From Ancylostoma caninum (taxonomy: Eukaryota > Nematoda > Chromadorea > Rhabditida > Ancylostomatidae): a DNA stretch of 64,000 nucleotides. The notes below the pieces were generated by a model. It was not told where the DNA came from. It worked only from the letters and a program-made list of their open reading frames with translations, and made no database searches. How positions within the stretch are numbered: position 1 is the stretch's first letter; each line of letters starts with the position of its first letter. The translations under genes were made by a program, and so were the position numbers. The DNA lies in assembly GCA_037903475.1 (NCBI GenBank), contig JBAJFG010000099.1:62001-126000 (forward strand), written 5' to 3'. This document shows, one piece after another, positions 57,679 to 64,000 of the stretch.

Positions 57679-59438
57679 TACTGTTCAATATGTATCTGAC
57701 TGCTCTTGCCATATTCCTGATACCGGCCAAAGTTTACGGCAGAGGGCAGAAGCAAGCGAAGCATCAAAATTCTCCCATGAATACCAACTGAAGGCCTGTT
57801 GAGTTGTCGAACTATATGCCATACGTTTGAAACCATGGATAATCAGTTCTTTCGCAATTTTATAGGTCCACTGACAATTTTCGTCTCTTTGCCGGGATGA
57901 ACGAACGGATATCAAGGCTGCTATAGTAAAATGCGCAATTGCTTTAAAAGTGAAAAGTTTTTCGTTTATTTGATTAGGTTCCGATTAGAATTAGCAAAAA
58001 TATATTTAGTGTGGCTGCGTATGGGAGGAACGAAAATATTTCCAATGCAATTGAGTTATGAAGTTTGAATAAAGTGATTTCGTTAAGAAACATTTTCTGG
58101 AGGTTCAAGGCTAAGCAGACGAGGAGCACATTATGTTTTGTTTCATCCCCAACTATCGTTATGATAGCTAATGTTGGGTCCGAGATACGGATTTTATAAA
58201 TCAATTGATCGCCGGTGTGTGCGACGTTCTAAAAATTTGGCCGCCACTGTGTGTATCCATCGGTATTGGCCAGGATTTAACAAACATTCCCTTCCGGAAA
58301 CTTTTTGAGTGACTGGCACATTTGCTTCTTGCTTCACCGAATTTGTTTCGCCCACTCCTTGTTTTCTTTTTGGTCGCAAGGGACCTTAACATTCTGACGA
58401 GTGACGCCATTCCTGATAAATTCGTCTGCCCATTCCTCAAATTAGTCAACTCGTTTCCTGACATTCCTCCATCAAATGTCTGTCATAGGGAGATTTTTAA
58501 GGGAATGCTTGTCGTCGTGCAGCGCTATGCTCTAGCAGAAGTGCAGCACAAGAAAATATGACGCTTGTGAAATACTGCAGTGACTTCATGCTTGAAGTAC
58601 AGCTGAGTCCACGAAGTGCATAGACGTCGGCAATGCCCTACAGGTCAATAATTTCCTTTCCTAAACATTCATCTTTTCCATTCAAGTTTTTCCTGCTGTG
58701 ATCAATGAACAAGGCAAAGTCTGGACTGCTCGTACAGTTCGAAATTTTGAGAGAATGTGAATCATAGATCCACTACATAACATGTTTCCGAAAATGGAAA
58801 GAAATGAACTCGAACAGACGGCAGTGTTTCCTCAAAAATAAAAACTGGGATAAGCAAATCGCCTTTTACGAGCCTTGTGTTACTTAGGTCCATCTCTCAC
58901 TGCTAAAATTTGGCGCATAGAAGTCTCTGATCCTAGAGATTCCACCAGAAAGAACGATATGTAACTAACTGGTTGACTCTATTTCAGGCTTAACTGTGTA
59001 ACATAGGAAACTACTTTTTTGGGTGTTTTGAACTCTCCGCTACGCAAAATCATAACGTTTTCCTGAAATTTGCAACATTCCACATTTTATACAAGAGCCA
59101 GTACATGGTGTTCTATTCAGAATCCGATTCGGTCCAATTCAAGCACTACTTTTAATGCTTCTATACTTTCTACCCTCTTGAACTCTGACTTCAAAGTTGC
59201 GAGGATTGGACTCTAAAGTTCTAAAGTAAGAATTTAATCCGAAACTCGCCGCCACGTTTGAGGCGGTGATTCCGTGCTCGCTCACATCCATGGAGTGTAG
59301 CACATAGTCTGGAAATTTCTTCGTAAAATCGCGAATTTAACGAAGCATGCGAGCAATGGCTGGGTTGTGACAGTTGAACTCGGCTGCCACTCAGCGGTTT
59401 CAAACTTGGGTGACGGCTTTTCAGTACGATTTGCAGTT
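57679..59438. other. no firm gene
   Basis: Minus frames at 58201-58464 (TNLSGMASLVRMLRSLATKK, basic) and 57974-58204 lack splice sites, leaders and family motifs. Confidence 0.35.
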
Positions 59439-59606
59439 ATGCAATGTTTTCTACTGTATGTTACCACTGTGAACAGTGATATTGATTCGACTGGTCTACC
59501 AAACTTAAGTAACAGAGAGGTGGACGAGTTAACCCTCACAATACAGCCATCCGCTTCTAGTGACAGCCGAGCAGCCGCTCCACACCTCCACCACAGAGCT
59601 CCTTAG
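59439..59606 (+). CDS. possible small gene, 55 residues
   Basis: ATG lies 14 nt after a good acceptor (acggcttttcag), as in trans-spliced nematode genes. The product MQCFLLYVTTVNSDIDSTGL starts hydrophobic (a weak leader), then is polar, ending SDSRAAAPHLHHRAP. AATAAA occurs at 59755. It has no family, and chance cannot be excluded. Confidence 0.3.
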   Translation: MQCFLLYVTTVNSDIDSTGLPNLSNREVDELTLTIQPSASSDSRAAAPHLHHRAP

Positions 59607-62330
59607 CTGAGAGGCGGGGCTTATGGAAGTCGGTCACCGCAATCATACATATTTCGCCTAGTGGTTGGCGCCCCGGCGCATACGCATAACTAGGTCTACG
59701 GAAGTGAGCGCCATATTATCGCGTCCATACAGTGTAAAAGGTGAAGGGGCTCGGAATAAAGTGCCAACAGTGTTTTACTCAGCGTCCACACACTTCTTGA
59801 GCCAGATATATGTATGTTTCCGCAAAATGAGAAACCGCTCATTTCGTTTCAGCTTGCGGCAAGGTTGCGTGTAAAAAGTCTCCAGTTTTTTCATACATAT
59901 TTGAACAAACACTTTTTTTATTGGGAATCCATTGTAATCAAGTAAATACTGACCATTATTATCTTTGACCTCCGCTATTTTGCGACAGCTTGCGTTCGCT
60001 CTCGCTCCACCGTCTAGAGAAGAGCCAACAAGCATTTGTTGAAGCATTCCTTTTGCTTATTCTGGAATCCTTGTTAGACGAACCAATCCGCGCCGCTAGG
60101 TCGAAGCAATACACTAAGCATTATTTGTTATTTGGTCCAAAAAAGTCGCAATGATTCGCTAGGAAAAATCTTGTGGTGGCTAAAGGCTGATTCTTAGTGC
60201 TTCCAAAATCCGCTTCCAGGGCTTGCCTCAGACTTCGATAATTCAGGAGGCAAACCGTTTAGCATCTATCATATTCTCTAGAAATATTGCCGTGTAGGTG
60301 CCACCTTTCTCAGCTCCAGAATCTCTTGGTATGCAGCGAGAAAGTGTCAAACAGGACGACTTAAAGTGGCAGTCTCCGATGTCTTTCCTTCACAACATCC
60401 CGAGTTATGCGCATATTGCGCCAGAAACGATATTGTACAAATAAAGAACGTAGAAGTGCTTATGTATCTTCTGTGCTTCATAAGTTTTTATATGAGAGCG
60501 ATTTATTGGCATGTAAGGCACAGAAGTGCAAGTAATCTGACAATCTCATGCCTAGGTTCAATGAAGAGGGAACAGGAGATGAAAGAACGTAGTGGTAGTT
60601 TATAAGGGCAAAGGGAGAGCATACCTTAAAATTCTCTAAAAGAGGGGAACATTGAACGAATGTGCTTAACGAGTAACAAAACAGCTTCTGTCGATATTTC
60701 CAAGAGCCATTTTCTATGGTAGCTGCTTTAATCATCTTTTTGCTAATAACAACAGAATATTCCATGCAGTACATATAATAAAAATGCTCCGAAAGCTAGC
60801 GAATCGAGCTCTTGCATTTGTAAACGGGGGAACCCCGCAAAATAACACCAATAGTGGAAAGGATGTGTACAGCAAGGTGTGGTGTACTCCACACCACGTA
60901 CTGCAATGGGGACGGACAAGAACAAGCGACTCTCGTATTTCATGTGTTTGCTCTGCAACTAATTTCGCCGCTGCTATAAGCAGATGCAATACCGCTGTCA
61001 CCAGGTTAAATCGGTATGCGGAAACTGCAACAGTGCTGGTGCTCAAACCAGTACATGTCTTTTTTCACTCATTTATGTATTTAATTGAATAAAAGAAGCA
61101 CTGACGGTAACTATACTCTCTCAGGTTTTGCTGTAATTCCTCCAATAACTGTGCAGCACGAACGCAGCCCGAACGGCGTAATGGTTCGGGTAGAAACCCT
61201 AGCAGCAACGGTTGCCTCAGCGATTGCTGCTAAAGGGCCGACAGATTGAGCAGGTTCAGCACTACAGTAATTTGGGGACCGGGACCGTCCACGTTTCAAA
61301 AATGGCGTTATTGGAAGTTTAATCTTCATTCCAAGTTCCTAGGAATGAATACTCAAGAGAATCGCTGGAGAAAAACCAATGCAATCTTACCACGTATTTT
61401 TTGAAGTATTAGGTCGTTGCAAAGTCGTGTGGGATTTCAGAAGGGCTTTATCCACTTCAAGAACATGAAGAGGAATGCTTTGACCACAGTTTATTTTCAA
61501 ATCTGGCCATTCGCGGATCCTTGGTAGGTGATTCTAAGTGCAGTTAAAAGCAAAAATTTGCCATTATCGATACCATGGACTCATTCTTCGTGACAACCCG
61601 GCTTAAATGGGAAGCAATATTACGAAGGATAAGGAAAACTACTCAATAAACACGCAGCTCACCCCAGGTTCAAGGGATCCAGAAGTGGAGACGTGAGGCT
61701 CAATATCCAACGTGAGCATGAAGCTAATGTTGACGATGCATTCTAACGGCAGCAAGGGAAGGTGTTGTCAGACGACCTGTCGAAGTTCTCGAAGATGATC
61801 TTGACTCTTGTACTATTTCTTTGGCTAGCAACGCGGAAGAAATAGCGTAGGAAAAATCGGAAAACTGCGTTAGCCTCAATTTTAGCTACAGCTGAATGTG
61901 AGTGCTGTTCACGTGCTCGACACTTATTTTACGCAATATCGAGGGATAGCTTATGAGCAGAGTCGGTATGTGTTGCGGAAATGAATTCTGCTCTATAATT
62001 ATCCCCATTTACTGAACAGTTCAAAGCGGAGCCTGAAAATCTTTTCCGAATCCGAAGCCACATACACAGAGTTGGGTGGTGATCATTATCTGGTACTGTT
62101 CCAGCCTAATTCATTATTAGGTGTTGAATTCCAGCCCAAGTACCTGTGCTCTCTTGTTCCCTTTTCATACTAGAACAACCAAAAAATAGTGAGGAAAGTG
62201 CGCTACGATGGTTAAGAAAAAAAAAAGACATCCCTATTTTGTGCGAAACCGCGTGCCCACACTTCGATTTCTAGGTGAGATGTATCGGCGTAGCTGATAT
62301 CGAAACTGATTTGTACTTAGAAATAGAACT
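59607..62330. other. no firm gene
   Basis: The minus frame 60047-59775 contains KIAEVKDNNGQYLLD, faintly like mariner C-termini (W.k.id.nG.YF.d), but I see no other mariner block. Frames at 60732-61092 are open on both strands. AATAAA at about 61087 overlaps the stop of the plus one. Minus 61329-61111 is unrecognised. Confidence 0.35.
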
Positions 62331-62619
62331 GGACACATCCGGTGGTCAAGATGAGAGAGGAAGTGAACACATCTGAGGGTATGCTGGCAGTGTTCACTAA
62401 CGTTCACGGACCACTCTACCAGCACTCCGGACTCCTCCGTGTGTCTACCGTGAGTCCACTGTTATGGTTCCCGATGTGTTCACTAACGTTCGACAAAGCC
62501 ACGCCTTCTTTAACTTCCCGATGTGTCATCCAGGAGCCTTAGTGGAGTCATCCGTAATAGAAGGCAGACACAACTAGAATACCCCCAGATGTGTTCACTT
62601 TGTGAACCGGATGTGTCAC
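62331..62619. mobile_element. GACACATCCGG MITE
   Basis: 289 bp. The left end is GGACACATCCGGTGGTCAAG and the right end, inverted, TGACACATCCGGTTCACAAA; both arms continue to a shared 'gtgaacacatctg.gggtat' block. The word 'gatgtgttcac' recurs inside. The target duplication is not resolved. Confidence 0.75.
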
Positions 62620-64000
62620 ACCGAAGCTTGTGAGTATGAACAGCTTACTCGTCCGTCCTCCGACTTGCGGCTGACCACAAATTCAAACAGTTGAAGTTCT
62701 TCCTCGGAAAAATACGCGTCATCCGTGGTTCCACAGAGCCCTCATTCATTTCTCCTTCCTATTCTTCTCTTTGGCGTCAAAAATATTTTTTTATTTTGAT
62801 TTGCTTCACAAATTTACTTTTGATGGAGGTAATAGCGTGAATGAAAGAAGGCATGTGTATGAAAGTCGGAAGATCCCTAATTCGAGTAGCACAGTTATGC
62901 TTGAATCGACTCATGATCTGTCAAAGTCAATGCTCGAGATCCAACATCCATTTGGCAACAACCTAATATTTTCGGGCGCTTTCCTTCTGCACTACTCACA
63001 ATCAGCCCACTCGTGTAGGCGTTTAGGCGGTAATTCGAAGAGAAATCAAAAGAGGATATAACTACGAAATGCGGGGGGGGGGGGGGTACGAGGATGCTAA
63101 CCATCACTCATAGTGATGTGACTGTTTCTTTTGCGCTATGGATTATTGTGTATTTACACAGGTCAGCGCTGTAGGTACACAAATGAAGGCATGAGTTGAA
63201 AGTGGGAGCAGTTGCCGTATCCTTTAGAGATTTTACTCTTTGACTCGATTCGACTTTCCACCGCCCACTGTTTCAATGGAATTCCGAAGCAGTGCTTGTA
63301 TTGAACGTCAGAATAACTCGACAAGATCTATGTTATCGTGATATCGATATTCGCGAGTTCAGGAAGAACGGAAGTTTAAATAATTCGATCGACTCGGTGT
63401 CCACATCTCGATATCGAGTCAAAGGTCTTCTATTTATAGATGTTACGGTTGAGCGGTACTGATGCAACCGAGAAGTGGGGGGGGGGGGCGCCCCAAGAAG
63501 GGATTTCCAAGTTTGTAAGCATACGTACGTAGTAGCACGGAGAACTGTTTCTCCGATAAATGCGCATAGGAACGCAGCCCAAACAGCGCAGCAAACAAAA
63601 AGAAAACATAAACATACTCTTATAATAAATAAACAAAAAAGGAAAAAAAAAACAAATTGCTTCACAGAATAATGAATAATAGCCTGAGTTGATTTTTTCA
63701 ACTTGAGAACCATAACCTAAAATTATAATTAAAATTGGAAACATACATAGATAATTCAAAATATATATACAATATTGATATATTTCTTGGAACAAAAAAT
63801 AAAGTAGAAACCCAATTAGCATCTCCTTCCATTTACTACAAAGGAGGTATAAGTTAGTGTACGACTACGTTTGTACAGTTATTTCTCCACAAAAGACCCG
63901 TGCATTGTCCTGCACCTTTCCTTACCAATCACGGCAAGGATAGGAGTATTTTTTTAATGTCAAGGCAAGGTTCTGCAGGAGGTTATTGCCTTGAGGTAGT
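62620..64000. other. no gene; G tracts at 63070 and 63478
   Basis: Overlapping chance frames. Runs of G (about 14 and 13) lie at about 63070-63085 and 63477-63488, the latter followed by 'gcgcccc'. AT-rich to the window end. Confidence 0.4.

Noticed and set aside
60732..61092. Opposed 102- and 104-codon frames
   Set aside because: Both open, neither with motif or splice support; the hydrophobic one is antisense of a polar one.
36510..64000. CRISPR arrays, bacterial operons, rRNA genes
   Set aside because: No evenly spaced identical repeats with unique spacers, no Shine-Dalgarno-led gene chains and no rRNA signatures; the window is eukaryotic.

Overview
This looks like a piece of a nematode nuclear genome, probably a parasitic strongylid (hookworm-like). 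The grounds are short introns with GT...TTTNCAG-type borders, signal-peptide ATGs sitting directly behind acceptor-like AG sites (as expected for spliced-leader trans-splicing), mariner elements with the TTAGGTTGGTGC type of end, and a very high load of MITEs and transposon remnants. There are no bacterial operons, no rRNA and no convincing tRNA. Genes are split, so most open frames in the window are noise. I found genes by matching exon frames across splice sites on both strands. I could not search any database, so family names rest on motifs I can read.

Left part (1-17 kb). A Tc1-like transposase remnant opens the window. A TGF-beta/activin-like ligand gene follows (about 3.9-6.3 kb, possible signal-peptide exon at 1.68 kb). 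A small minus-strand gene end meets it convergently at 6.4-6.6 kb. A decayed CR1-like LINE lies at 10.7-11.9 kb, an orphan exon at 12.4 kb, and a large foldback element at 14.2-14.6 kb next to a possible small gene.

Middle (17-35 kb). This is mostly repeats: several MITE families, a (CT)58 microsatellite, a 1.27-kb mariner at 22.95-24.23 kb and a 41-bp-arm hairpin at 25.7 kb. A tiny gene at 29.36 kb encodes a signal peptide followed by a peptide ending in an amidation-type GRK. From 30.3 to 35.0 kb lie an element built on a repeated CGGATAAACAGCT motif, two copies of a TTCGAATATTCG satellite flanking possible small exons, a Penelope-type GIY-YIG fragment and a composite repeat.

Right part. 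The best gene is a 17-exon plus-strand gene (35.46-46.74 kb). Its exons all join in phase into a 666-residue secreted protein with three complete six-cysteine PAN/Apple modules. Its introns carry a deleted mariner and two MITEs. Further right are an exon with a polyA signal (49.5-49.7 kb), a third deleted mariner, a Tc1-like element with an inverted internal structure (51.85-53.1 kb), a minus-strand signal-peptide gene with a frameshifted dynein-light-chain-like segment (53.7-54.1 kb), the 3' end of a plus-strand gene (55.5-56.1 kb) and more MITEs to the end.

The two best genes both encode secreted proteins (a growth-factor ligand and a PAN-module protein). A peptide precursor and a signal-peptide gene add to this. 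I see no sign that these genes form one pathway; they are separate genes in a repeat-rich neighbourhood.
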